20,362 nucleotides of DNA from CAZNVB01 sp964651495 (GTDB lineage Bacteria; Acidobacteriota; Aminicenantia; Aminicenantales; UBA8522). Below, piece after piece: positions 6,962 through 15,006 of the stretch. Each line of letters starts with the position of its first letter. Position 1 is the first letter of the stretch. The notes beneath the pieces were generated by a model. The model did no database searches. It was not told the DNA's origin and worked only from the letters and a program-made list of their open reading frames with translations. The stretch covers positions 1-20,362 of the forward strand of contig CAZYWP010000045.1 in NCBI GenBank assembly GCA_964651495.1. The letters run 5' to 3'. The position numbers were made by a program, and so were the translations under genes.

Positions 6962-8755
6962 ATGGCCGAAACACTGGCTCAGGTTTTTCTGGATACCGTC
7001 AAGAACTACCCCAAGCCGGATTTCATGCTTTTCAAGAAGGAAGGGCGTTATCATCCTATCTCAACCGAAGAATTCGGCCGCCGCGTCCGGAATTTCAGCC
7101 TGGGGCTGCGGGACCTGGGGATAGGGAGGGGGGATAAAGTCGTCATCCTGTCGGAAAACAGGCCCGAGTGGGTCATGTGCGACTTGGCGAACCTGTGCCT
7201 TGGAGCCAACACCGTTCCGATCTACACTTCGCTGGTTTCGGAACAGATCAAATACATCATCGACGACTCGGACGCCAAGGCGGTCGTTGTCTCCAACGAG
7301 GAGCAGTGGAAAAAAATCGAGGCCATCAGGCCTTCTCTGGCCAAAGTCAGGCATTTCATCACCCTCCTGGACACGGCGCCGGAGGGAGTCCTCACTGCCG
7401 GCCGGGTGATGGAGCGGGGGGAGAAGCTGGCGGCGCAAAACCCGGGGCTGTTTGAGTCTCTGGCTCTGGCCGTCAGGCCCGAGGATGAAGCCTCGCTCAT
7501 CTACACATCCGGCACAACCGGCGTTCCCAAGGGAGTCATCCTGACCCACGGGAATTTTCTGAGCAACGTCAAAGCCGTTTCGGACATTATCGAGTTTTCC
7601 GATAAGGATACCGTTCTTTCCTTCCTTCCTCTTTCTCATGTCCTGGAAAGAATGGTCACCTTCACTTATGTCTTCAAGGGCTGCCATATCTGCTATGCTG
7701 AAAGCATCGAAACGGTGGCCGAGAACCTGCTGGAGATCCGGCCGAACATCATGGTCAGCGTCCCCCGCGTCTTTGAGAAGATCTACGCCCGGGTTATGGA
7801 CACCGTCCTCTCGGGCTCCACCCTGAAGAAGAGGATCTTTTTCTGGGCTCTCAAAGTCGGCAAGGAATACGGACGGAGGAAGCTCGACCGGGAGCCGATC
7901 GGCGGAGGGTTGCAGCGCAGACGAAACCTCGCCCATAAGCTGGTCTTTTCCAAGATCCTCGAGAAGACCGGCGGCAAGGTCAGGTTTTTCGTTTCCGGCG
8001 GCGCGCCGCTCTCCAAGGATATCGCCGAGTTCTTTTACGCTCTGGGGCTCGTCATCCTGGAAGGGTACGGCCTGACCGAAACCTCGCCCGTCATCTCGGT
8101 CAACACCTTTGACAACATCAGACTGGGGACGGTCGGGAAACCGATTCCCGGAGTCGAGGTCAAAATCGCCCCGGACGGCGAGATCCTCACAAAAGGTCCC
8201 CATGTTATGAAGGGCTATTATAAGAAAGAGGCGGAGAGCAGGGAGGCTTTCGAGGGCGGATGGTTCCACACGGGCGATATCGGCCACCTCGACGCGGACG
8301 GCTTCCTGGTGATCACCGACCGGAAAAAAGACATCATCGTCACCGCCGGCGGCAAGAACATCGCCCCCCAGCCGATCGAGAACATCGTCAAGACCAACCC
8401 TTACATCTCTAACGCTGTGGTCATCGGCGACAGGAGGCGGTTCGTCTGTGCCCTTGTCGTGCCCAACTTCGAGAAGCTGGAGGAATACGCGAGGTCGAGC
8501 GGCATCGCCTTCACGGACCGGGCAGACCTTGTCGGCAACTCCGCCGTCGCCAATTTTATCAGGGCTGAGATCGAGCGGGCCACTCCCAATCTGGCCACTT
8601 ACGAGAAAATTAAGAGAGTCATCCTGCTCGACCGGGACTTCGAGATCGAGAAGGGCGAGATCACACCCACCCTCAAGGTCAAACGGAATATCATCGAACA
8701 GAAATATAAAGCCCAGATCGACGCTTTGTATGAGGAAGAAAAGAACAGCGGGTAG
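6962..8755 (+). CDS. Long-chain fatty acid--CoA ligase (AMP-forming)
   Basis: This enzyme should activate long-chain fatty acids to acyl-CoA through an acyl-adenylate, at the cytoplasmic face of the membrane. The 597-aa length and motifs fit the FadD15/ACSL-type branch of the adenylate-forming superfamily. The P-loop-like YTSGTTG is at 181-187, followed by VPKGVILTHGN. GYGLTET is at 368-374, the ribose-binding TGD (D439) follows WFH, and the hinge and C-terminal region has DRKKDIIVTAGGKNIAPQPIE. I chose the ATG at 6962 over a TTG four codons upstream because GGAGGG lies 4 nt before it. The gene has its own promoter. Its stop is 2 bp from the stop of the convergent zinc-ribbon gene. Chain-length preference cannot be read from sequence; a role in fatty acid uptake, recycling or degradation is inference. 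Confidence 0.92.
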   Translation: MAETLAQVFLDTVKNYPKPDFMLFKKEGRYHPISTEEFGRRVRNFSLGLRDLGIGRGDKVVILSENRPEWVMCDLANLCLGANTVPIYTSLVSEQIKYIIDDSDAKAVVVSNEEQWKKIEAIRPSLAKVRHFITLLDTAPEGVLTAGRVMERGEKLAAQNPGLFESLALAVRPEDEASLIYTSGTTGVPKGVILTHGNFLSNVKAVSDIIEFSDKDTVLSFLPLSHVLERMVTFTYVFKGCHICYAESIETVAENLLEIRPNIMVSVPRVFEKIYARVMDTVLSGSTLKKRIFFWALKVGKEYGRRKLDREPIGGGLQRRRNLAHKLVFSKILEKTGGKVRFFVSGGAPLSKDIAEFFYALGLVILEGYGLTETSPVISVNTFDNIRLGTVGKPIPGVEVKIAPDGEILTKGPHVMKGYYKKEAESREAFEGGWFHTGDIGHLDADGFLVITDRKKDIIVTAGGKNIAPQPIENIVKTNPYISNAVVIGDRRRFVCALVVPNFEKLEEYARSSGIAFTDRADLVGNSAVANFIRAEIERATPNLATYEKIKRVILLDRDFEIEKGEITPTLKVKRNIIEQKYKAQIDALYEEEKNSG

Positions 8756-8757
8756 GC

Positions 8758-9510
8758 CTATTCGGTTTTCGCTTCGGCTTCTTCGGTCTCTGATTCCGCC
8801 TTTTTTCCCTTCTTCCAGTAAAGGATTCGTCCGCAGTTTTCGCAGAGAATCAGCTTGCGGGTGTCCCTCAGTTCGTTCAGGACCTGCGGCCGGACGCGCA
8901 TATGGCAGAGGGCGCAGAAATCGTCCTTGACGGGGGAAAGGGCGATTCCGCCCTTGTTGCGGAAGATTTTGAGATAGAGGTTGACCTGGTCAGGGGGAAT
9001 CTGGGGGAGAAGCTCTTCCCTGATGCGGTTGAGCCTTTGTGACTTCTCCTCCATCTCCCTCTTTTTTTGGAAGAGGGCGTCTTTTTCCAGGGAATATTTC
9101 TCCTTGGCGGCGGCGAATTTCTGATTGGCTTCCCTGATTTCTTTCTGGATGTCGTCCTCAACCAGCATCTCGGCGATGAACTCCTCCTCCAGGCGGTCCA
9201 CCTTTTTCTGGGATTCTTCGATTTCTTTGAGAAGGGCCGTATATTCTTTGTTGGTCTTGACCTCGTTCAACTGCCTTTTGTACTTGGCGACCTGGGATTT
9301 GATGTCCTTGACATCGGCTTCGAGCTCCCTTCTCCTCTTCTGGCTGGCGGTCATCTTGTCTTTGGCGGCGACGGCCACCTGGGAGCTGGCCTCGATTTTT
9401 TTATCGATATTTTCGATCTGAGGAGAGATGCTGTCGAGGAAAAGAGTAATCTGGCGGATTTCAGCGTCAAGCTGCTGGAGCTGGATCAGCTTCTCGAACT
9501 CGATTTCCAC
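8758..9510 (-). CDS. Coiled-coil protein with C-terminal C4 zinc ribbon (COG1579-like)
   Basis: This is a 250-aa protein. Residues about 1-170 are almost entirely charged heptad-like helix, expected to form a long antiparallel coiled coil. A C4 zinc ribbon follows, with ligands C199 and C202 (CALC) and C223 and C226 (CENC), then ILYW and an acidic Glu/Ala-rich tail. This layout matches the widespread COG1579 family, often annotated as a zinc-ribbon nucleic-acid-binding protein and likened to DksA-type factors; the function remains unproven. The start is a GTG at 9508-9510, because the overlapping ATG is in another frame, and only GAGAAA precedes it. It begins 21 bp after the tRNA on the same strand and may share its transcript. 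Its stop lies 2 bp from that of the convergent acyl-CoA synthetase. Confidence 0.85.
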   Translation of the reverse strand: MEIEFEKLIQLQQLDAEIRQITLFLDSISPQIENIDKKIEASSQVAVAAKDKMTASQKRRRELEADVKDIKSQVAKYKRQLNEVKTNKEYTALLKEIEESQKKVDRLEEEFIAEMLVEDDIQKEIREANQKFAAAKEKYSLEKDALFQKKREMEEKSQRLNRIREELLPQIPPDQVNLYLKIFRNKGGIALSPVKDDFCALCHMRVRPQVLNELRDTRKLILCENCGRILYWKKGKKAESETEEAEAKTE

Positions 9511-9531
9511 ATCGTTTTCTCAGGATTGGTA

Positions 9532-9603
9532 TGGGCCTACCAGGATTCGAACCTGGGACCTGCCGGTTATGAGCCGGTAGCTCTACCGCTGAGCTATAGG
9601 CCC
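9532..9603 (-). tRNA. tRNA with CAT anticodon (elongator Met or Ile2)
   Basis: A full 72-nt cloverleaf reads on the minus strand. The acceptor is GGGCCTA/TAGGCCC, the D arm GCTC/GAGC, and the T arm CCAGG-TTCGAAT-CCTGG, with discriminator A. The anticodon loop is CTCATAA, so the anticodon is CAT. The acceptor is fully paired and the anticodon stem lacks the three G-C pairs of initiators, which excludes initiator tRNA. Both elongator tRNA-Met and the lysidine-modified tRNA-Ile2 use this loop, so identity stays open. The top pair of the anticodon stem (27-43) is an A-C mismatch. CCA is not encoded, because the discriminator is followed by TAC. It has its own promoter at 9613-9641. Confidence 0.93.
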
Positions 9604-9612
9604 TCGGCCCCT

Positions 9613-9641
9613 CTTATAACAGAAGTGAGAAGGCAAGTCAA
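9613..9641 (-). promoter_or_regulatory. Promoter of the CAT-anticodon tRNA
   Basis: On the minus strand a -35 TTGACT (9641-9636, five of six) and a -10 TATAAG (9618-9613, five of six) are 17 bp apart. The predicted start falls a few bases before the tRNA 5' end at 9603. It lies in the 72-bp gap after rpoD and may also serve the zinc-ribbon gene downstream. Confidence 0.65.
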
Positions 9642-9675
9642 ACAAGGCCCAGGGCGCGGACGCGAGGCTGTGAGG

Positions 9676-11346
9676 TTAATAATTATCGGTGAAAGAGCGG
9701 AGCCTGCGGCTGCGGCTCGGATGTTTGAGCTTGCGCAGGGCCTTGGCTTCGATCTGGCGGATTCGTTCGCGGGTGACCTTGAACTGCTGCCCGACCTCTT
9801 CCAGAGTATGTTCGTTCCCATCGCCCAGCCCGAACCTCATCTTCAAGACCTTCGCCTCTCGCTCGGTCAGGGATTTGAGGGCTTCCTCGATCTGCTCCCG
9901 GAGGTTGATGTGGATGACCATCTCGGGAGGAGAGGGCATGAGCTTGTCTTCGATGAAGTCGCCGAGGTGACTGTCCTCCTCCTCGCCGATCGGCGTCTCG
10001 AGCGAGATCGGCTCCTGGGCGATCTTGATGATCTTGCGGACCTTGTTCACCGGCATATCCATCTTTTTGGCGATCTCTTCGCTCGACGGTTCCCGGCCGA
10101 TTTCCTGGACCAGGCTTCTTGACAACCTGATCAGCTTGTTGATGGTCTCGATCATGTGGACGGGGATGCGGATGGTCCTGGCCTGGTCGGCGATCGCCCG
10201 GGTGATCGCCTGCCGGATCCACCAGGTGGCATAAGTCGAGAATTTATAGCCCCGCCGGTACTCGAACTTGTCCACGGCCTTCATCAGCCCCATATTGCCT
10301 TCCTGAATAAGGTCGAGGAATTGCAGGCCCCGGTTGCTGTACTTTTTGGCGATCGAGACGACCAGCCGGAGGTTGGCGGCCACCAGTTCCTTCTTGGCAT
10401 GGTCGCTGACCTTCCTGCCCGTGCTGATGGCCCGGAGGGTTTTCCTCAGGTTCTGGGCATCGAGGCCGATTTCCTTCTGGGATGTCTTTATCAGCTTGTT
10501 GATGTCTTTGATTTTTTCCTTGAGCAGGGCTTCGGTCTTTTTGGCTCGGCTCCTGTTCAGGGAAAGGGTCAGTTCCTCTTTTTTCTCCTCGATATCGTTG
10601 ACTTTCCTGAGCTTCTCGCGCAGGGTGTCGATGATCTTTTCCCTCTCCGACGGCCGGATGTTGAGCTCGCGGATCAAGCGACTCATCTGGACGATGATCC
10701 GGCCGCGGGCGAGGTTATATTTCCTGATGGCCTGGATCTTGTCCAGTTTCTGGGAAAGCTCCTTGATCTTTTTGATTTTGGCCAGGATGTGTTTCTTTTT
10801 TTCCTCCAGCTTGTCTTCGGTGATCTCGTCGTCGCTGAGGTCGAACATCTCCAGGACGGCAATCGGGCTGGCCTTGATCTGCTCCTCCAGACCAAGAACC
10901 TGATTGAGGACGAGCCGGGTCCTGGAGAGCGCCTTGATGATGCCCTTTTCCCCCCGCTCGATTTCCCGGGCGATGGCGATTTCGCCCTCCCGCGTCAGCA
11001 GGGAGATGCTGCCCATCTCCCGGAGATAGAGCTTTACCGGGTCGGTCGTCCGTTCCAGGGCGTGGAGGGAAGCGTTTTCGGATTTCCGGCTCTTGGGGAT
11101 GAAATCCGGCTTTCTGGTGTCAAGGATCTTGATGCCGTAATCATCCATGGAGCTAAGGAAACTATCGAAATTCGCCTCCGACTCCATTTCTTCATGGAAT
11201 GTCTTGTCGATCTCCTCGAAAAGAAGATAACCCTGCTTTCTTCCTTTGGAGAGGAGCTGGCTGATTTCGTCCTTTTGGAATTTATGATCGGCAGACAAGT
11301 CCGGCACCTCTTTCCTTCCAGATGATATCTTTTTCCTGAGTCGCAC
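9676..11346 (-). CDS. rpoD: Primary RNA polymerase sigma factor (sigma-70)
   Basis: This is the housekeeping sigma factor, 556 aa. Region 1.1 is about 22-78 (QLLSKGRKQGYLLFEEI). Region 1.2 is 101-135 (DPVKLYLREMGSISLLTREGE). A charged, helical non-conserved insert spans about 140-315. Regions 2.1-2.4 are about 318-385 (LVAANLRLVVSIAKKY, DLIQEGNMGLMKAVDKFEYR, YATWWIRQAI). Region 3 is about 390-470. Region 4 is about 485-545 (TLEEVGQQFKVTRERIRQIE). The full set of regions, including 1.1, marks the essential group 1 factor rather than a stationary-phase or alternative sigma. The start is a GTG at 11344-11346 with GAGG about 7 nt before it; an ATG slightly upstream is out of frame. It follows dnaG by 23 bp and is probably cotranscribed with it, as in the classical dnaG-rpoD arrangement, though rpsU is absent here. 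Confidence 0.97.
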   Translation of the reverse strand: MRLRKKISSGRKEVPDLSADHKFQKDEISQLLSKGRKQGYLLFEEIDKTFHEEMESEANFDSFLSSMDDYGIKILDTRKPDFIPKSRKSENASLHALERTTDPVKLYLREMGSISLLTREGEIAIAREIERGEKGIIKALSRTRLVLNQVLGLEEQIKASPIAVLEMFDLSDDEITEDKLEEKKKHILAKIKKIKELSQKLDKIQAIRKYNLARGRIIVQMSRLIRELNIRPSEREKIIDTLREKLRKVNDIEEKKEELTLSLNRSRAKKTEALLKEKIKDINKLIKTSQKEIGLDAQNLRKTLRAISTGRKVSDHAKKELVAANLRLVVSIAKKYSNRGLQFLDLIQEGNMGLMKAVDKFEYRRGYKFSTYATWWIRQAITRAIADQARTIRIPVHMIETINKLIRLSRSLVQEIGREPSSEEIAKKMDMPVNKVRKIIKIAQEPISLETPIGEEEDSHLGDFIEDKLMPSPPEMVIHINLREQIEEALKSLTEREAKVLKMRFGLGDGNEHTLEEVGQQFKVTRERIRQIEAKALRKLKHPSRSRRLRSFTDNY

Positions 11347-11369
11347 GGCCTAGCCTCATTTTGTTCCTC

Positions 11370-13091
11370 TCACAGCGAAATAATCTGCTTGGTGAGATTC
11401 TGTTTCTGGGAGAGAAGCCGGGAGAGCCTGTCCTTCTCCCCGTTCCTCTCGCAGCGGACAATCTCTTTTTGCAGGGCCTCAACCTGGCCCTGGAGCGAAT
11501 TCTTGCGCAGGCTGTTCAGGCAGTCGAGGGCCTCCTCAGCCGTTCCCGCCCGGGACTTCTCCAGCATCAACTCGGAAATTTGGCGGGAAAGCTCCGGCCC
11601 GACCGCCTTGGCCAGCTCCGGGAGGACCGTTTTTTCCCCTTTCCGGCAGCCTTCCAGTAGTAAGAGGAAAGCCGGCTCGCCCTTGAGCCCGCCGAAATCC
11701 CCGGGCCGTGTTTGGGCCAGAAACTCGGGCGCGAGTCCTTGATCTCCGAGAAGGATCTGGAGGAGCCTTTTCTCCGCCGGGAGTAAAAGCGCCTTTTCTT
11801 CCCCGGCCCGCTTGGAAGAGGGCTTTTCGATGACCAGCCGGAGCATGGCCTCGTCCACGGATAAATACTCGCTGATCTGGCGCAGGTATTCACTCCGGAC
11901 CATCGAATCGGGGATCTTTTCGATCTCTGCCACCACGCTCTTGACGATGCGGGCTTTCTCCTCCGGCACGTTCATCCGTCCCGTGCGGAGCGCCGCGGCG
12001 ATCAGGAACTTGAGGCCGGAGACGCTTGCTTTGGCCAGCTTCTGATAAGCCTCGGGGCCGTGCTTGCGGATAAACCCGTCCGGGTCGAGATTCTGCGGCA
12101 GGACCAGGACGCGAGATGGGATCCCGTGGGCGAAGCAGATGGGCACAGCCCTTAAGGCGGCGTTCTGCCCCGCCGCGTCTCCGTCATAGTTGATGATTAT
12201 GCTCCCGGCGAAGCGCCTGGCCAGGGAAACCTGGTGCGGCGTCAGGGCCGTGCCCAGGGAGGCGGCGGTGTTCCGGATGCCGGCCTGGAAGAGCGAAGCG
12301 AAGTCGGTGTATCCTTCGACGAGGATGACTTCTTCCGCCTGCTGGATGAACTCTTTTGTCCAGTTCAGTCCATAGAGGACCTTCCCCTTGGAATAAACGG
12401 GCGTGTCCGGGGAGTTGAGGTATTTCGGGTCGGCGGAGACGATGGTCCGGCCGCCGAAAGCGATGACCTTGCCGGTGAGACTGAAGATCGGGAAGATCAC
12501 CCGGCCGCGGAAGCGGTCGTAGTATTCCGGCTTTTTCTGCCCGGGCAGGACGAGGCCCGCCTTTTCCAGGAGCCCCGGCTCCGTTCCTCTCCCCTGGAAG
12601 TAGCTCACCAGGGCATTCCAGGAGTTCGGCGCGTATCCGACCTTGAGGGTTTCGAGTGTCTCCCGGGAGATGTCTCTTTTTTTCAGGTAATCGAGGGCCG
12701 TTTCGCCTTCCCCGGTCTGGAACAGGTTTCTCCGGAAAAAGGCTAGAGCCAGCTCGTTGATCTTGAAGACCTTTTCCTCCAGCTTGACCAGCTCCGGCGA
12801 AAGCCTGGTTTTCTGGGGGAGGGGGATGTGAAATTTTTCGGCCAGATAACTCAGTGCTTCGGGGAAGGTGAGGCTTTCCTTCTCCATGACCAGGGTGAAG
12901 ACATCTCCTCCCACGCCGCAGCCGAAGCAGTGGAAGAGCTGCTTTTCCGAGTCCACCGTAAAGGACGGGTCTTTTTCGGAATGAAACGGGCACAGCCCGA
13001 CATGCTTCCGGCCGCGCCTTTTCAGGGTGGTGTAGAGCGAGGCGATGTCGACGATGCTAGCGGCCTGCCTGACTTGGTCGATGATTTCCAT
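11370..13091 (-). CDS. dnaG: DNA primase
   Basis: This enzyme makes RNA primers for the replisome. The protein is 573 aa from the chosen ATG at 13089-13091. The N-terminal CHC2 zinc-binding domain has C34, H37, C55 and C58 (CPFHSEKDPSF, HCFGCG). The catalytic core has the RFRGRVIFPI and GGR region (193-215). TOPRIM has E259 (LVEGYTD) and the metal-binding D303 and D305 (YDGDAAG). The C-terminal third should be the helicase-interaction domain, but it is weakly conserved and I cannot assign it in detail. A TTG at 13122-13124 would add 11 residues, but it lies at the predicted transcription start, so I reject it. There is no clear Shine-Dalgarno site. It leads the dnaG-rpoD unit. Confidence 0.96.
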   Translation of the reverse strand: MEIIDQVRQAASIVDIASLYTTLKRRGRKHVGLCPFHSEKDPSFTVDSEKQLFHCFGCGVGGDVFTLVMEKESLTFPEALSYLAEKFHIPLPQKTRLSPELVKLEEKVFKINELALAFFRRNLFQTGEGETALDYLKKRDISRETLETLKVGYAPNSWNALVSYFQGRGTEPGLLEKAGLVLPGQKKPEYYDRFRGRVIFPIFSLTGKVIAFGGRTIVSADPKYLNSPDTPVYSKGKVLYGLNWTKEFIQQAEEVILVEGYTDFASLFQAGIRNTAASLGTALTPHQVSLARRFAGSIIINYDGDAAGQNAALRAVPICFAHGIPSRVLVLPQNLDPDGFIRKHGPEAYQKLAKASVSGLKFLIAAALRTGRMNVPEEKARIVKSVVAEIEKIPDSMVRSEYLRQISEYLSVDEAMLRLVIEKPSSKRAGEEKALLLPAEKRLLQILLGDQGLAPEFLAQTRPGDFGGLKGEPAFLLLLEGCRKGEKTVLPELAKAVGPELSRQISELMLEKSRAGTAEEALDCLNSLRKNSLQGQVEALQKEIVRCERNGEKDRLSRLLSQKQNLTKQIISL

Positions 13092-13126
13092 TCTTGGCGC
13101 AGTTTTGGCGGAAAAGGGTCTCAATA

Positions 13127-13155
13127 AATATAGGGAGCGACCCCCTGGTTGTCAA
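13127..13155 (-). promoter_or_regulatory. Strong promoter of dnaG-rpoD
   Basis: On the minus strand a perfect -35 TTGACA (13155-13150), a 17-bp spacer and -10 TATATT (13132-13127, five of six) predict a start near 13120. The 70 bp upstream (13160-13231), between this promoter and larB, are strikingly A/T-rich, with runs of A on the coding strand that could act as an UP element. This promoter is what decides the dnaG start. Confidence 0.75.
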
Positions 13156-13231
13156 GTGAGCACAACCCTTTTTCCCTTATTTTTCAACATTTTATTTCAT
13201 CGGGCCGGCAAGAAAAGACCGTCCCCATTTT

Positions 13232-13975
13232 TCACAGATGGTTGATCAGGCTGGCCAGGTAACCTGCTCCGAACCCGTTGTCAATGTTGACCACGGCGAC
13301 TCCGCCGGGGCAGGAGTTGAGCATGGCCAGGAGGGCCGAGACCCCCTGGAAGCTCGCTCCATAGCCGATGCTGGTCGGTACGGCGATGATAGGGACCTTG
13401 ACGAGCCCCGCGACCACGCTGGGGAGGGCGCCTTCCATTCCGGCGACGGCGATGATCAGGCGGGCCAGCTTGATTTTGTCCATCTCGCCGAGCAGGCGGT
13501 GGAGCCCGGCGACACCCACATCGTATATCCTCTCGACCTCGTTCCCCAGCATCTCGCAGGTCACGAGGGCCTCTTCGGCCACCGGGATGTCCGATGTCCC
13601 GGCCGTGATGATGACGATCTTCCCCTTGCCGGGGGCCGGGGTTTTCTGCTTGAGGTAGGCGATTTTCCCCGGTTGATTGTAAAGGCAGCCGGGAATTTCC
13701 TTCTTCAGGGCCTTATACGCTTTGGAGTCAAGTCGGGTGACGAGCAGACTGTTGCCCCTCTTGCAGATCTCGCGGGCGATCTTACAGATTTGGGGCTCCG
13801 TCTTGCCCAGGCCGTAGATGATCTCGGGAAAGCCCTTTCTGACCTCCCGGTGGTGGTCGACTTTGGCAAAACCGAGGTCCTGGTAAGGGTAATCTTTCAG
13901 CCGGAGGAAGGCTTCCTCGGGGGTCAATTCCCGTTTATGAACCTTTTCCAGGACCTCTTCCAGCTCTGTTTTCAC
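13232..13975 (-). CDS. larB: LarB-like pyridinium-3,5-biscarboxylic acid mononucleotide synthase
   Basis: LarB carboxylates and hydrolyses nicotinic acid adenine dinucleotide as the first step to the nickel-pincer nucleotide cofactor of lactate racemase-type enzymes. The 247-aa product has a helical N-terminal part (about 1-110) and a C-terminal PurE-like domain (about 120-247). The PurE-like domain has VIITAGTSDIPVAEEA, then DVGVAGLHRLL, VAGMEGALPSVVAGL, VPTSIGYGASFQG and VNIDNGFGAGYLA. These are LarB hallmarks; true PurE is shorter and lacks the extension. I chose the GTG at 13973-13975 because a good extended -10 ends 7 bp before it. A TTG 12 codons upstream would lie at the -35. No larC or larE is in the window, so the pathway would have to be completed elsewhere. 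Confidence 0.88.
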   Translation of the reverse strand: MKTELEEVLEKVHKRELTPEEAFLRLKDYPYQDLGFAKVDHHREVRKGFPEIIYGLGKTEPQICKIAREICKRGNSLLVTRLDSKAYKALKKEIPGCLYNQPGKIAYLKQKTPAPGKGKIVIITAGTSDIPVAEEALVTCEMLGNEVERIYDVGVAGLHRLLGEMDKIKLARLIIAVAGMEGALPSVVAGLVKVPIIAVPTSIGYGASFQGVSALLAMLNSCPGGVAVVNIDNGFGAGYLASLINHL

Positions 13976-13982
13976 GCCCCGT

Positions 13983-14011
13983 ATTTTACCATATGGGGCG
14001 CCTTTGACCAA
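13983..14011 (-). promoter_or_regulatory. Extended -10 promoter of larB, probably giving a leaderless mRNA
   Basis: On the minus strand the -10 TAAAAT (13988-13983) is preceded by TGG, an extended -10 element, which can offset the poor -35 TTGGTC (14011-14006) 17 bp upstream. Seven bases separate the -10 from the GTG at 13975, so transcription should begin at or next to the start codon. Confidence 0.5.
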
Positions 14012-14018
14012 ATGTGGA

Positions 14019-14049
14019 TTGGCATGGCGGGCGGGACTTCAGGTATACT
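14019..14049 (+). promoter_or_regulatory. Promoter of lpxC with a very short leader
   Basis: A -35 TTGGCA (14019-14024, five of six) and a -10 TATACT (14044-14049, five of six) lie 19 bp apart, slightly long. The predicted start near 14056 leaves only about 6 nt before the ATG at 14062 and no room for a Shine-Dalgarno site. It lies back to back with the larB promoter in an 86-bp spacer. Confidence 0.5.
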
Positions 14050-14061
14050 AAGTGCGGATTG

Positions 14062-14928
14062 ATGCTCGCCCAAAGCACGATAGAACGACAGGTATCCCTT
14101 TCCGGAGCGGGGATTCACTCGGGGCAAAAGGTCACCCTGGCCCTGATGCCGTCTTCCCGGGGAAAAATCGTCTTCCGCCGGACCGACCTGAATAACCTGG
14201 AAATGGCGGTCGACCCGCGGATCGCCGAGGCCCGGAACTGCACTTCGCTGGTCTCGGGGGAGTGCCGGGTCCGGACGATCGAGCACCTCATGGCGGTCCT
14301 GTTTATCCTCGGGATCGACAGCCTCGATGTGGCGCTCGACGGAGAAGAGGTCCCCATCCTGGACGGCAGCGCCGCCCCCCTCGCCCGGGCCGTTCTCGAG
14401 GCGGGTGTGCGGCCTCTTACAGGGCAAAAAAGAGCCATGCGCATCGTAAAACCGTTGACATTTGAGGAGGATGGAGCCTGCCTTCGGGTCTCGCCCGATA
14501 GCGACTTCCGGGTAGGCTATGCGATCGATTTCTCCCACCCGGCCATCGGAAGACAATCGCTGACGCTGCGTCTCAGCCGCCGCGTCTTCCTTGAGGAGAT
14601 TGCGCCGGCCCGGACTTTTGGGTTCATGAAGGATGTCTCCGGGATGCAGCGGCAGGGGCTGGCGCTCGGGGGGTCACTGGAGAACGCCGTCGTCCTCGAC
14701 GACGAAAAGGTCATCAGCGGGCCGCTGAGGTACCCCGACGAGTTCGTTCGGCACAAGATCCTGGACCTGATCGGCGACCTGGCCATGCTCGGACATCCGC
14801 CGCTGGGCTATTTTCAGGCCGACCGGGCGGGCCACCGCCTCCATTTGGAAGCCGTGCGCTCTGTCCTCGAAAACTCCGATTTTTGGGCATATGAGGAGAG
14901 TTCTTTTCCCTCCTTTCTCGAGCCTTAG
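14062..14928 (+). CDS. lpxC: UDP-3-O-acyl-N-acetylglucosamine deacetylase (LpxC)
   Basis: This is the zinc deacetylase of the first committed step of lipid A synthesis, 288 aa. Both beta-alpha-beta domains are present. Zinc ligands are H75 (E74-H75-LMA), H231 and D235 (VRHKILDLIGD). The general acid/base candidates are E74 and H258 (AGHRLHLEA). Other family blocks are SLSGAGIHSGQKV at 12-24, EEVPILDGSAAP at 95-106 and ARTFGFM at 183-189. E. coli LpxC has 305 residues, so the length is normal. I chose the ATG at 14062; a GTG at 14014 would place 16 unlike residues ahead of it and lie upstream of the promoter. It stands alone, without fabZ or other lpx genes, but the TPR/GlmU operon follows. 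Its presence implies an outer membrane with lipid A-type lipid. Confidence 0.95.
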   Translation: MLAQSTIERQVSLSGAGIHSGQKVTLALMPSSRGKIVFRRTDLNNLEMAVDPRIAEARNCTSLVSGECRVRTIEHLMAVLFILGIDSLDVALDGEEVPILDGSAAPLARAVLEAGVRPLTGQKRAMRIVKPLTFEEDGACLRVSPDSDFRVGYAIDFSHPAIGRQSLTLRLSRRVFLEEIAPARTFGFMKDVSGMQRQGLALGGSLENAVVLDDEKVISGPLRYPDEFVRHKILDLIGDLAMLGHPPLGYFQADRAGHRLHLEAVRSVLENSDFWAYEESSFPSFLEP

Positions 14929-14940
14929 GAGGGGTTCATC

Positions 14941-14970
14941 TTGTCAAAACGGCGCCGCTTAGGCTAAAAT
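14941..14970 (+). promoter_or_regulatory. Promoter of the TPR-glmU operon
   Basis: A -35 TTGTCA (14941-14946, five of six) and a -10 TAAAAT (14965-14970, five of six) are 18 bp apart, with a predicted start near 14977. It begins 13 bp after the lpxC stop. The leader carries GAGGAG (14994-14999) 7 nt before the GTG at 15007. Confidence 0.6.
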
Positions 14971-15006
14971 GAGGGCGCTCAGACCGCCATTTCGAGGAGT
15001 TTTGAA

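Noticed and set aside
7061..8287. A 408-codon minus-strand frame inside the acyl-CoA synthetase
   Set aside because: Antisense shadow without motifs; the sense frame is a complete enzyme.
9067..10122. A 351-codon plus-strand frame
   Set aside because: It runs through the zinc-ribbon gene, the tRNA and rpoD in antisense, so it cannot be a real gene.
13092..13124. Upstream TTG start for dnaG
   Set aside because: It coincides with the predicted transcription start, and the extra 11 residues are unlike DnaG N-termini.
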